Below, piece after piece: positions 32,609 through 43,979 of a DNA stretch of 64,000 bases. The position numbers and the translations under genes were made by a program. How positions within the stretch are numbered: position 1 is the first letter of the stretch; each line of letters begins with the position of its first letter. Below the pieces are notes generated by a model. The model worked only from the letters and a program-made list of their open reading frames with translations, did no database searches and had not been told where the DNA came from. The stretch comes from Chlorella sorokiniana (lineage: Eukaryota; Chlorophyta; Trebouxiophyceae; Chlorellales; Chlorellaceae): NCBI GenBank assembly GCA_025917655.1, contig CP084608.1, forward strand, positions 930,001-994,000. The letters run 5' to 3'.

Positions 32609-35600
32609 TGGTGGTGGTGGTGGTGTGTGTGTGTGTGTGTGGGGGGGCACGGGGTTAATGCGAGGGCAGCACATCGGGGTCCTGGGCCCCCGGAGACGGC
32701 AGAGAGGCAAGAAACTGCCTCTACCAGCCTGCGCGCCACCCACCAACCTGCTCGTCGCTCTGCGACTTGACGCCGTAGTAAGTCTTGCTCATCAGGCGCA
32801 CAGGGGCGCCGCCCAGGCTGCCGTAGCGCTGCAGCAGGTACGGGTCTGTGCGGGGGAGGAGGCGGAGCGGGCGGGGGCCACGTCGGCGACGAACGTGCGA
32901 CAGCAGAGTCGCGGTCAGGGCCGCGGCACGGGAGCTGGCGCGCGCATGCATCAGAGCTCTGGTGTGCTGGGAGGGGCCCACCCGTGCAGGGTGTGAAGAC
33001 GAGGCCGCCAACGATGAAGTAGGAGGGCTTGCTCTCCCGCAGGTGCGGCGGCACAAGGTACTGATACGACCGCAGCTGGACCTGCAGCGGGCAGCGGGAT
33101 GAAGACAGGGGGATGCCGTGATGAACGAGTAGGGAGATGGTACACAGGAGGATGCCGGGTAACGCAGCAGAGCGGCGCCGCAGAAAGTGTGCAGGGCAGG
33201 CGGGCGGCAGGGCCCTCGCCTGCACAGACAGCTCCTCGCCAGCGCGCAGAACATCCAGGGTGAGGCTGTCCCCCACATGCTTGTTGGTGACCAGGTACCT
33301 GCATGTGTGTTTTGTGGTGGGGGTTTGGGGGGGAGACCCTGTTTCTGTGACATGAGAGAGAGCGCAGGGCGATACAGGCAAGAGCCAGGCAAGAGCCAGG
33401 GGTGGGGGCTGTGCATGCGCCACACCGGCCACCTCCCTGCAGCTGGCGGCAGCCTCACTTGAAGTCCACCCGCTCGCCGAGGCGGAACGGCACCGAGCCA
33501 TCGTTGCCCACCTGCAGCAGCGCAGCGGGCGGCACCACAAGCCATGATGGCGAGACGCTGCACGCCAGCAGGCTGTGGCTGCCTCAAGCAGGCTGGGTGG
33601 CTGCCTGCCCGCGCCTCGTGCCAGCGTCCTGCTGCCGCCCCCACCCCACCCACCCACCTCCTGCCCATCTATGCGCAGTATGACGTCGTGGGGACGCAGC
33701 ACCGAGGCCTCGTGCGAGGCGGGGGTCACGCTGCGCACCTGCGCTGGGAGGCCAGCGGGCACACCCGAGCCAAGAAGCCCGGTTCCGGTTGGTGACGGCA
33801 TCTGGCAGCGCGGGAGTCACATGGAGGTTGCAGGAGGGGGCAGAAGCGGGCGGGCAGGCGCACCAGCACCCCCTTCTGGTGCGGCTGCATCTTGTAGGCG
33901 CGCTTGAGGGCCTTGCTGTCCATTTCCTGCCACACAATGTTCTGCGGCGGGGCGGGGGCACAAGAAGGAGGTGAGAAGCTGGTTGAACCACGAGGAACGG
34001 CACAAGCACATTCGTGAGCCTCTGTTTAAGGCCACCCTCCCTCCCCCACAAGCCCCCGCCCCCACACACACGCACACACATGTGTGGTGACCCACCGCCC
34101 AACCAGGCACACCCAGCCAGCGCCACCCCAGGCGCGCACCAGGGAGGGGAAGCCGGTGTACTGGGTGTGGCGCTGCACGTCCTCCAGGAAGTGGCGCACC
34201 ACTGAGGTGGGGATGACGTAGCCCACGCTCTGGGTGGACGAGCCGGTGAGCGACTGGAAGGCGATGCCCACGCACTGGCCCTGCGCCGGGTTTGGGGGGG
34301 GCACGAGGGCCGGGCGCACGGTGAAGGGCAGCGGGAGGCTGGAGCCGCAGGGCGCCGCCATGGCCGTACCCTGGCGTTCATGACGGGGCCGCCGCTGTTG
34401 CCTGAGTTGATGGCGGCGTCGGTCTGCACCGCCAGCAGCGACATGGAACCGTGGGAGTCTGCAGCGGGAAGCAGGCGAATGAGTGCAAGGGTGCAGTTTC
34501 TTTTATGGAATAGCGAGGTTGGTGTTGTTGCTTATGTCTTTCTTTCGGTGATGGAGGCTGGGGAGAAGTACAAGGGGCACGCAAGGTTTGCTGACGATGC
34601 AACACCGTTGCAGAGCACGGCCGCGGTGAGGGCCGCTTGCGACGGCGGCCCGCCCACTCCTCCCGCTCACAGTAGGTCATCTGCACGCGCGACACCACAC
34701 CCGCCGACACCGCCAGGGAGTCGCCGCCTGCGGGCACCAAACGGGGAGGGCGCAAGAGCAAAGGCACCGGTGACCCGCTTGCGCTTGGCATGCCACCCCA
34801 GCGTGTTCTTCGCGCGAAGCCCGCAGCACGAAACACGACGCGAGGCAGGCGGCCCGCCGCCAGGCCTCCGCCGGCAGCGCGGGCAGCCCCCCAGCGCGCC
34901 CCACACACACACACACACACACATGCAGTAGTCCACCACCGCCACCGCCAGCCAGGCAGCCCCCTGCGCCCCCCTCCCACCTATGGGGTAGCCCACCACC
35001 GCCACCGCCTCCTGCAGCGCGGGCAGCCCCCCAGCTCCAGCGGCACGATGCCCCGCCAGAAGGCGCCGTCCTCCACGTCCAGCAGGGCCAGGTCGCACTC
35101 GGTGCCGATGGCCAGCACCTATGGGGGGGGCGTATATCAGGAGGTGTGTGGGTTGTATGTCGGGAGCGGAGGGGCTTGAGGGTGCGGGGGCGGGGGTAGC
35201 ATGTGTGTGTATATCAGGAGTGGTGGTGGTGGGGGGAGGGGGAGGGTGCGGGGGCGGGGGTAGTATGCGTGCCGGGGGTTCTGGGGGAGGGTGGTGATGA
35301 GGCACGTGCAAGGTGCGAGTGCGAAGAGTCGAGCCAAGACAGGAGCTCGCAGAACGTGTGCGGCTCTGATCCACCGCAGCAGGCAACCGCAGCAGCGGGT
35401 CTCCCGGTGCGAGCTGAGGCACAGGCGCTGGGCACCTTTGCAGGGAACTTCTCGTCGTCGTCGCGGCGCTTCAGCTGGACCTGTGCGGCGGCGGCCAAGG
35501 CAGCTCAGTGCAGCCAGGTGCCCAGACCATGGCGAGGAGCCCAGGCAGCGAAGCGGACGGGCACAAGCGGCGGCTTGCAGCGTCGGCCAAGCTGGGGCTG

Positions 35601-36487
35601 CAGGCGGGCAGACGGGGCGGGGAGAGCGTGTGGTACCTGTGTGCTGTAAGAGACCGAGTGGGCGTTGGTGAGCAGCCAGCGCTTGCCGTCCTCCGTCCTC
35701 ACGGCAAAGCCTGCGCACCCGCGGCAAAGGGTGCGTGGGGCGCGTTGAGAAGCAGCGCAACAATCCCCGATCGGCAAGCTTTGCACGCGCACGCACGTCG
35801 CCGGCCCCGCCCGGCGCCCACCCGTGCTCTTGCTGGTGTGCTGCTGCTGGCGCTGCCAGGGCAGGGTGAAGTTGGGCTTGCTGTGGGTGGCAAACACCTT
35901 CACCACGGCATCCATGTGCTTCTTGAGCACCTGGCGGGGCACCAGGGAGCGCCAGCCAGCAAGGGCGCTGCGGTCAGGCAGGCACATCATGCATGCTTGG
36001 CCCTGCAACGCACACAGCTCAGCGGCAGCCTCCTGCGGGATCTGGGTTGGCTGGGTGCGGCGTGGCCATATGGGCCATGCATGCTTGCAACAAGTGCCCC
36101 CGCCCTCCCGTCCACTCCCTACCCAAGGTGGTCCCCCCCCACACACACAATACGCTCCCAGCTCCCGCGTACAGACCTGGGCAGTGCTGCCGCTGGTCAT
36201 AATCTGCTCCGCCATCTGGTGCTTGGGGGAGCGCGGGGTGTTGGGGTCCAGGATGATCCCCTGCTCCTCAACCAGGTCTGTCATGCTGGGCTGGGTGGGG
36301 AATTCCAGCGGCGGCACCAGCGGCGGGGCCGCCAGCACGCCATCGATCTCGTCATGCATGGGGCCAGCTGCGGCGGCGGCGGCGCCCGGCAGGCACGCGC
36401 GGCGCCCACGCGGCGGGCGGGCAGCGGAGGCACGGGGGCGGCAGAGCTCAGGGAGGCAGAGTTCTTGGGGGAGAAGGTGGATGCCAT
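31698..36487 (-). CDS. DEG9: DEG9-type serine protease (Protease Do-like 9)
   Basis: An ATP-independent trypsin-fold protease with PDZ-like domains; plant DEG9 acts in the nucleus/nucleolus. The start is probably ATG at 36485-36487 ([13 protein letters not shown]), with one frame slip before [13 protein letters not shown]. Order of blocks: [44 protein letters not shown] (catalytic His), [18 protein letters not shown] (Asp), [48 protein letters not shown] (Ser), [60 protein letters not shown], a PDZ-like block ([29 protein letters not shown]), [31 protein letters not shown] and [12 protein letters not shown]. The triad is complete. The tail is acidic and Ala-rich, stop at 31698-31700. About 15 exons; one intron holds a long GT/GGT run (32577-32640). 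Confidence 0.95.
32577..32640 (+). repeat. (GT)n(GGT)n(GT)n compound microsatellite
   Basis: Runs of GT, then GGT, then GT inside a DEG9 intron; on the transcribed strand it is a long CA/CCA pyrimidine-purine alternation. Confidence 0.95.
34902..34923 (+). repeat. (CA)n microsatellite in DEG9 intron
   Basis: Eleven CA units. Confidence 0.92.
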
Positions 36488-37441
36488 GACTCGGTCGGCA
36501 TGACGGGGGTGCCCCCTTTGGGGACAGCGACTCTGGGCTGGAGCAGTCCATGCCGCCTCGGCCGCGGCGGGGGCGGCTGAGAGCGCTGGAAGCGGGGGCC
36601 CGACTGGCGGTGTGCTGAGCGCGGCGTGCCGGCACGCCCTGTGAGGCTGCAGACGCGGCGAGGCTGCGCAGACGCCCAAGACGCGCACAGATTACGGGGT
36701 GGTGAGCCTGGGGGAGGGGGGCACGCGAGCGGGGTGGGCGGCGAGGTTGCGCGCGCCCGCAAGCGCTGGCGCAAGCGCCGAAGTGTGGAACAAGAAAGCA
36801 GGAGAGCGCGTGCTGTCCAGCAATGAGTGGGCCACCTGTTCCCTCAGGGCAGCAGAGTGCTGCAGCGCGGCCGAGGAGGAAGCAAGGGCCGGGCGGGGCT
36901 TGGTGGGCAGCGAGCGTGGCACAATGTGTAGCGGCGCTTGAAGGCGGGGCGGAAATGCAAATTGCAGCAGCAGGGTGGGCCTGGCGGGTTGTGGGCAGCG
37001 GTTGGCCTCTGCCACACAGGAAACCGTGCATCCAAGTGAAAGCCCGAAGTCCAAGCTCACGGGTCACCGCGGGGCACTGGCTGATGATCCACTTCGGGCC
37101 TGAAAACAGGGCAGCGTGGGCATAGAACGGCTGGCAGCGAAGACAGCTGCGCTGTTGCTGCAAACCTGTGAAAAGAGGCGTCGTGACCGTGAAATGCAGC
37201 ACGAAATGCAGCACGCTCACTTTTGGAGGGGTGTGCCCTTGGATTTTGGTGGAAACCGAGCAGGCTGTGCCCTTGGAGGCCGCAAACAGCACTGAAAAGT
37301 TGAAACAATAGGCAAACCTGCTATCCGACGCTGACACGACAGCTCCGACAGGTCGCCACATGAGCAGTACAGCAAGCAGAGCAAGTTACCAAAGCGGCAA
37401 TGTGACCGGGTGTTTTGGGTGCTGTTTACAAGATTTGTCTA
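36488..37441. other. Divergent promoter region, DEG9 / VMA22
   Basis: About 950 bases between start codons; open frames here show no domain. Part may be 5' UTR. Confidence 0.45.
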
Positions 37442-38679
37442 ATGGGGGATCGCACAGAGCTTTTCATTGCTGCGATGGATGCAGTAGAGGTCAGGCTCTG
37501 GGGCCCATTGAGGCCTAAATTATCGCTCTGAGCACAAAATACACGCCTTAAAATGTATCTTCGTCTCTTCCGCCCTCCGATCACTCGCTGCAGGAGTATA
37601 TGCAGCTCCAGCAGGCGCTGGGGATGCCTTGCGCGCTGGTTTTCTGAGCCTAGCACAGGCTCGTTACTCCATGGGCGCTGACCGCGTGTCGGCGCTACAG
37701 TACCCATCCCACATGACGGCGACGGCGCGGCTGGCGGCAGGTCTGTCCAAGCACTTGGTTTCCAGCGACTGCTGTCGCTGCGTCTGAGTGATTGTGCTGT
37801 TTGCAGACCATGGTGGCAAGCTTTCTGTGGTGAGCCTGGAGCTCGGCACATTAGGCTCCTCACCCAGCGGTTCTCCCGCCAGCGGCAGCACGAGAACGGC
37901 GGCATTTGCCTCGACAGGCACGGCCGCAGCTGTGGGTGCTGGTGGAGAAGGCACGGCCGCAGCTGTGGCTGCTGGTGGAGATGACGCATCCAGCGTTGCA
38001 GTGCCTGCAGAGTCAGACAAGAGCACGGAGGCTGTTGCAGAAGCGGCAGGGTGCGTGGAGCCTGCGACTGATGCCTGCCCTGAGAACCGCCTGGACTGCA
38101 GCAACAGCTTAGAGAAGGAGCTGCAGCGTCTGCGCCTGGCGGCGCAGAACAACGACAGTATTTTGCAGCAGCTGGCTGCAAAGTATGGGTGCGATGACGG
38201 GAGCCCCAAGCAAAGGTGGGTTCCTGCTGCCTGTTCAGCGTCGGGTTCTGCGGGCAGCCTTGCAACGTCCGTGCAGCTGCAGGCTCACCTATCAAAAGCC
38301 CATTGGGCTCATGCCATATGACTTACCCCGTTCTGATAAATTTTGTTGTGTCACCTTGCAACCAAACAATGGTTGCAGCCTCGGTGGCGGGTTGCACGAC
38401 AGCGGAAGCAACCCCGGCATGACTGCCGCCGCCGATGACTTCGAGTACGCTGAGGTGGCAAAGCCCGGCAGGCCGTTGCACTGGTTCGGCAGCCTTGTGG
38501 CGCCCTCGCTGCGGGACGCTGAGAAGCAGTTTGGAGGTGCGCTGGCTCTGGCGGTGCAGGCGGCCAACGCGCAGGGCAGGTTGATGCGGGCGACAAACGC
38601 GTACCGCCAGGCAGCCGCGCAGAAGGAGGCACAGCAGCAAGCTGCTGCACCCGAACAACCGGGAGTTATGGCTTTGTGA
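37442..38679 (+). CDS. VMA22: V-ATPase assembly factor VMA22 / CCDC115 homologue
   Basis: An ER-associated assembly factor for the V-ATPase Vo sector (yeast Vma22, animal CCDC115). Exons: 37442-37489 (MGDRTELFIAAMDAVE), 37594 to about 37739 (EYMQLQQ, LRAGFLSLAQARYSMG, SALQYPSHMTATARLAA), 37807-38215 and 38403-38679. Exon 3 starts DHGGKLSVV, then a Gly/Ala/Thr-rich linker and a coiled coil (ENRLDCSNSLEKELQRLRLA). Exon 4 carries the family signature PLHWFGSLVAPSLRDAEKQF followed by ALALAVQAANAQGRLMRA. The N-terminal 'GFLSLAQARYSMG' and the C-terminal HWFG..V...LR.A...F blocks are the two conserved parts of this family. One base is out of step near 37612-37620 in exon 2. Introns are GT-AG, and all other joins are in phase. 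Confidence 0.8.
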
Positions 38680-38980
38680 TCTTGGGGTGCCCATTTTGCA
38701 AGTTACATGAGCAGCTTGCATTCACAGGCAGTCACCGGGGGAGAGGAAGGACGTGGAGGTTGGTGGCGTTACAAGCGTATGTTTGGTTGAGCGAGTGGTG
38801 GCCGGGCAAGGAGACCAAGTGAAAAGGAAGGAGGTACAAAACTGGTATTCGCGCCAGCGTCTGCTTTGAATATGTGGGCTACAGGTCATTGACGTGCACG
38901 GCGCACAAGCGGATGCACGCCTGGCAGAAGGGTGTGGGTGAAGCGCGCGGAGGCAACGGAGCGGGCGGCTGCGTGGCGCC
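38680..38980. other. Convergent 3' region
   Basis: Between VMA22 and family copy 2. TTACA at 38769-38773 is TGTAA on the minus strand and suits copy 2. Confidence 0.5.
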
Positions 38981-41795
38981 CTACGGCTGGCCCACCGCAG
39001 CCGCCAGGTCAGCCAGCAGGGCCATGGCGTCCGACTGTGCATCCCTGCAGCACACGACGTGCCGCAGAAACCGGCAATCAGAGCCGGCATCTAAACCTTG
39101 CTTTTGTTGGTGCTGCTGGGCGGGCGCGCCACCCCATCGCTGGCAAACATGTGGACGCCCAGCAGCGCAGCTTGGCCGGGCAACTTGCCTGGGGACCGGC
39201 GGCGCGTGGTTGCAGGGCGCAGCTTGAGGGGGCAGCAGCGACCCAGCACCGGCTGCGGGCGCAGCGGGACGGCGGCCGTAGCGCTTGGCGGCACAGCCTG
39301 CCCTGTGGGCTGGCCCTGGCCGGCTGTGAACAGCTGCAGCGCCTCCAGCATGCGCTCAGAATGCTGCTTGGCCGCCACATCACCAATGGAAGGGCTGGTG
39401 GGGTGGGCAAGGCCTTGCTGCGCACCTGCTCCAGCCAGGCTGGCAACAACAGCAGCCAAGCCAGCAGGAAGTGTTGGGGGTGCAGGCACAGGTGCACCCC
39501 AGGCGGGCAGGACGGGCGGGGAGGAAGGGGCCGCTGCGCCACCCAGCAGGCCAGCCAGGGCGGCTGGAAGCTGAGGTCGACTGCATGTGGCTGAGTCACT
39601 CAAGGAGGGAGGGCCACCCAGCAGGCCTGCCAGCCCGCCCAGCGGTTGCTGCTGCAGAGGAGCTGCCGCAGCCGGCAGCGCTAGGCTCTGGGCCAGCATG
39701 GCAGCAAGGCCGGTGCTGGTGCCTCCACCGCAGCCTGCCTGCAGGAGTTGTAGCAGCTGCGGCAGCTGCTCAGCGGCGGTCGCGTGCAAGGCAGCGAGCG
39801 CAGCTGCCTGCTGCTGCTGTTGCTGCTGCTGCTGAAGCTGTTGGAGCCATTGCAGCTGCTGCAGCTGCTGAAGTTGCTGCAGCAGGATTTGTGTCTCCGG
39901 TGGCGCAGCAGGCAGCGGGGACAGGAAGGCCTGCAGCTGTGTTGCATCCTGCGGCTGCGACATCGGCCGCCGCGCCTCCACTTTCGCCTTCTGCGGCAGC
40001 GGCAGGCTGGCAGGGCCCTGCTCCTTCTGCTCCTGAGGCGGCGGCTGCAGGCTGCCATGCCCATTGATATGGTCCCCTGAACGGCTGGCGTCTGACTGGG
40101 AGGACCCGCCCTGAGAGGAGCGCAGCTGCAGATGCAGCAAGAGGGAGCAGAGGCGGGGTTGGCGCGGCTGGCTGGTCACTGCCAATTGAAACTTTCGAGC
40201 CTGGTTCAACACCAACATAACAATCCTTGGCTCATCTAAACCCACAGCGAAAACTGCAGCTCCAGCCCCATCTCACCGTGCACTTGCGGCGCATGTCCGG
40301 GGCTCCCGGCTGCACAGCCGGCGCCGCATCACCGTTGGCGCCGACCGCCTCCTCGGCAGCCCAGCCCTCCCAGTCGGCGGGCAGGCGGGCGTCGAGCGGG
40401 ATGCGGGCAGCTCCGGTGGGCACGTCGTTGTTGGCCAGCACGCGCACGGGGGGCTGACCGCGGTGGCCAGCAGGCGCGTGCCCTGCCGGTTGTACACGCC
40501 CGCCACGAGGCGGAAGGAGGCGGCGTCCACGTGGGTGCACGCCTCGTCCAGCGAGAGGTACATGTACCGCGGGTCCTGTCGGATTCGAAAGAGGTCAAAC
40601 GCACAGCAAGGTGAGGAGTTGAGGTGGAGCAAGGATTCAGGCAGTTCAGATAGCATGCATGCACTTGAGCAGCAGTAGGAGGGGGTTTAACCAAGGGCCT
40701 TGCACACAGAGTGCCTTCCACGTGGGCCGCACCTTCATGGAACAGCCGGCAGGAGCTGCAGACTGGGGCGCCGAGTCTTCTGCGGATGCTGCAGCTGCAT
40801 CATTCCATGAACGCTTGCCCAAGCGACCAAACCTCTGTAGCCAGGTACACGGGGGAAGAAAAGGATGCAACACTGAAAGGAACACCAGGCAACCATTTGA
40901 CCAGGTCGTGATTCATCAAGCACAAACAGGCATGAAAGATGATGAGCAGGAAGCCTGGGCAGGACCCTGCCTGAATCGAGCGGAGGGTAGGCCCGCTGCA
41001 CCCTTTGCGGCAGTCGCCCGAAGCACCAACTGCCTGCAACACAGGAGGTCACAGCGGCACAATCAGTGACAACAAGGGAAAGTCATTTTTTGAAAGAAGC
41101 ACATGCAGTGCAGGATCCCGGCCTGAACACTCACCAGGAATGCGCTGCCTCTTGGCGCCCGGCTGTTGTCCCTCCTGCACTGCTCTTGGCGCCCGATCAG
41201 CGGCTGCAGGCTGGCAGGTGCCCTCGCACAGTTCTGCCCCGCTCCTTGCTTTGCAGGCAGCCGCTGCATCCGGCGTTTCATTGGCAGAAACGTCTGCAGC
41301 GCGCTCACTGCTCGCGGCTGCTGGCTGGCTGGCGAATGGCGAGCCGCCGGCTGGCGAGTGCGAGCCGCCAGCTGCCGTGCTGGACGCTTGCCTGGGCTGC
41401 CCAGTTTGATCATAACAAAGGAAGATGTGGACCTGTAGCTTCTGTCCAGACTTGAGCTGCACCAAAAAGGCCACCGCGGAGTCCTGCGCTCGGCAAAAAC
41501 AGGGAGAACAGCATGCGAGGGGAATCAGCAGCGAGGCCCGCAGGGAGGGACTCTTTGGCATGCAAGGTGGTGGGGGAGGCAGGTGGCATGAACCAGGGGC
41601 TGTCGGTGATAACAACACGCTGCCCCATCCCATCAACAACTTGCCATCCAGTACTCCCTTGCCTTGCAAGCCTCAGGGAAGGTTGCGCTTGCGTGCACCG
41701 CTTGCTGCACAGCCAACCGGCGGTCGCCATCTGCCTCGCCCAGCACTAGCTCCACCTGGTTGTAACTCCACCGCTTCTTGCCCAGCTTGTAGGCC
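38981..41795 (-). CDS. Unrecognised family, copy 2: glutamine-rich possible transcription factor
   Basis: Exons: 41663-41795 (AYKLGKKRWSYNQVELVLGE), 41135-41483 (DSAVAFLVQLKSGQKLQVHI and a Ser/Ala-rich part ending AKRQRIPG), 40971-41033 (DCRKGCSGPTLRSIQ), 40733-40834 (RFGRLGKRSWNDAA), 40277-40575 (DPRYMYLSLDEACTHVDAAS through VRVLANNDVPTGAARI to WEGW), and a long exon from about 40135 that is Gln/Leu-rich, with polyglutamine at about 39808-39836. A short last exon (AQSDAMALLADLAAAVGQP, TAG at 38981-38983) is probable. The first exon (before 41795) was not found. Introns 1 and probably 3 begin with GC. Frame slips lie in the CKGC exon and at the C run before VRVLANND. KRQR and the Gln-rich tail fit a nuclear regulator; function inferred only. 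Confidence 0.75.
39808..39836 (-). repeat. Polyglutamine-coding CAG/CAA repeat
   Basis: About nine CAG/CAA codons on the minus strand in the tail of family copy 2. Confidence 0.88.
41484..41662 (-). other. GC-AG intron, family copy 2
   Basis: The exon ends ...GCTTGCAAG, the intron begins GCAAGG and ends GCGCAG before GACTCC. Phase 0, as in copies 1 and 3; the next GT would break the frame. Confidence 0.82.
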
Positions 41796-43979
41796 CTGTA
41801 TGGCAAGTGATTTTGCAGCCAACCCCAGGGCATGGACCCGTCAGGGCCCGATCCATTTCGGACCCCTCGGCTTTGGCCCCTGAGTGCACACCGCCGCTGA
41901 CCTGATTTCGGGGATTTGGGCGTCCGGATGGGTGTGCTCATAGTGTGAGTGGGGTAGGTGGGTTTTCAGAGGGCACGGGGTGCGTGTAGAAGGCATAGTT
42001 CCAACGAGCGCCGACTGCAGGGAAGAGCGGGGCCTCTGCAGCAGCTTGGACGCCGAGGAAGACACTCGCCACGCGAAAAGAGGGCGGCACACCCGGCAGG
42101 GAGCGGAGGGGAAGGAAACTAGCAGGGGTCGCCCAGGCCACGCTCCTTCCGCTATCTAAAGGCACGGCAACAGTGCTGATGGTGATGTAGTGAGCCCCCA
42201 GCACGTGAAGTGAGCGTGCCTTCCCACGGTCCTGCGCAGACCATCTCCACGACAAGTCAGCTCCATGTCGTTTGCTGATTCCAAACGCGGCAAAGCAGGC
42301 GAAAATAGCCCTCTGGCAGGACTCGTTGATGCAAGTGAGCGGAGTGGCGCAGGGAGAGGTTCCGCTTCACGTCTGGATGGCGCCCTTCAAGGCGCTCGAG
42401 GCCTTCGACGGCAGGCCCCTTCAGACCCTGTCTATCCCCACGAGACCCTGACAACCAAAACCTTGTCCGCAACGGGGATGACCCCTGCAAAAAGGCCCTG
42501 GCGGGTCCCCCCCCGCCCCACTGAGCGCGCGGCAGGCATACCTTTGCCGCGCGCGTGAAGCAGCAAACCAACTGGGGCAGAGACAGCCCCTCTTCCCTGC
42601 CCGACCGCCTCCGACAAGCAGCATATCACCTTCTGTCATGACAGTGCTTGGATGCATTTACAGTCGGGAAAAATCGGCCCCAGCTCTCCGAGCCTCGCTC
42701 AGCAGCCCTGGAACTGCAGTCCCAGTGGCGAGTGGCAGTGTCCAGCTACTAAAAAGCTGCCCGTCTCTATGTACAATGGGCGAAGTGGCATGAATGACGC
42801 CAATTCGGCGCACCCTGTGCTGCAAGCGGAAGCAGGCGTCAAATGAGCGGGGCTATGGCGAGCAGCGGCGCACGGGCACACATGCTGGACAGAGGAAAGA
42901 CAGAAGCAGCGGACATGGCACCGCAGCACACAGATTGCAAGGTTGATATCATGAAACAGGGGATGATGAGCATAACGGCGGCACATGCTATTGGCACGGA
43001 CGCTTGTTCCACAACATGGGGCAGCGACCACAGACGAGCTGCCGCCGGGACATACGTCGCCAGCCGTCATGTCCAAAACATGCTTGGTATAAGCTCCCAA
43101 CACAAACAGTCTTGTAGTAACAGCGACTGAGGCAAAACGGTCGGGAGGCGGGCAAGCGTCGGTCAGCGCCCCATCAACATGAGAGGGACAAGTCAGGTTC
43201 TGTAGGAGTGGGAATAGTAGAACTGATGAGAGTTTGTTTATGAGAGTGAGTTCTGCTTGTACCAAGCCCCCATGATAGGAACAGCCAGGCTAGCAATGAA
43301 TTTGGCCGAGCATTCCAGCAGAGTTGGGTAAACAGAATTGCAGTCGGCTTCGGCCAGCTGGCAACAGATGAAAGCTACCAAACTATGAGGTGTGCCAGGG
43401 TGGCAGAAAGGCAGTGCGCTACAGGCGCCACAGATGCAGGGATGAGCGAAACAGCGCCACGAAGTGGCATTAAGCGGCTGGAAGGCCACTGGCGAATGTG
43501 CAGCAGCTCTACTAGGGGAGAGCTGCCTGAAAGGCCGGCCCACCAGCGCTGGCCTACTGGGCTGGACGCTAGCAGCAACTGCTGCCACACCTGTCCATGT
43601 GCACCAGCCGCTCGTGGTCAAGCGGGTGGGCAGGAAGAACGTGCAGGCCAGGAGTTTTCAGCACTACAGCAGGAGAGAGCGCCGCCATGACCTCAAAACA
43701 AGGGGGCTCCCCCAACAGCTCATACCTGCACAGGTAGAGGATGGTTACGCATCAGGAGGGAGACAATATGCCGCCAACTACCGTAGTCTCAGCAAAGCGG
43801 GGGCAGCGTCGCTAGCAAGACAGAGGACGGCAACGGGAGCAGCCAAACGGGGAGCTGGTTACCATCCAGCCTGCCATGCGGGTGCTGCGTACGATGCTCG
43901 GCGACAACTCACGCTGACGGCGCATGTTGAGGCAGCATCATCGCCTGCAGCTGCTCCCGCTCCTCGGCAAAGCCATCGC
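41796..43979. other. Between family copies 2 and 3; missing 5' exon region
   Basis: About 2.2 kb with no recognisable domain. It must contain the promoter and first exon(s) of copy 2 and the 3' UTR of copy 3. Open frames exist on both strands (for example near 42257-42571 and 42265-42558) but overlap each other and match nothing I know. Confidence 0.45.

Noticed and set aside
32577-32640. GT/GGT run considered as a telomere-like or CRISPR-like array
   Set aside because: A simple compound microsatellite inside a DEG9 intron; no spacers and no telomere repeat unit.
35505-37361. Minus-strand frame extending DEG9 upstream to 37361
   Set aside because: The stretch before MASTFSPKN has no similarity to DEG9 and reads like 5' UTR and promoter.
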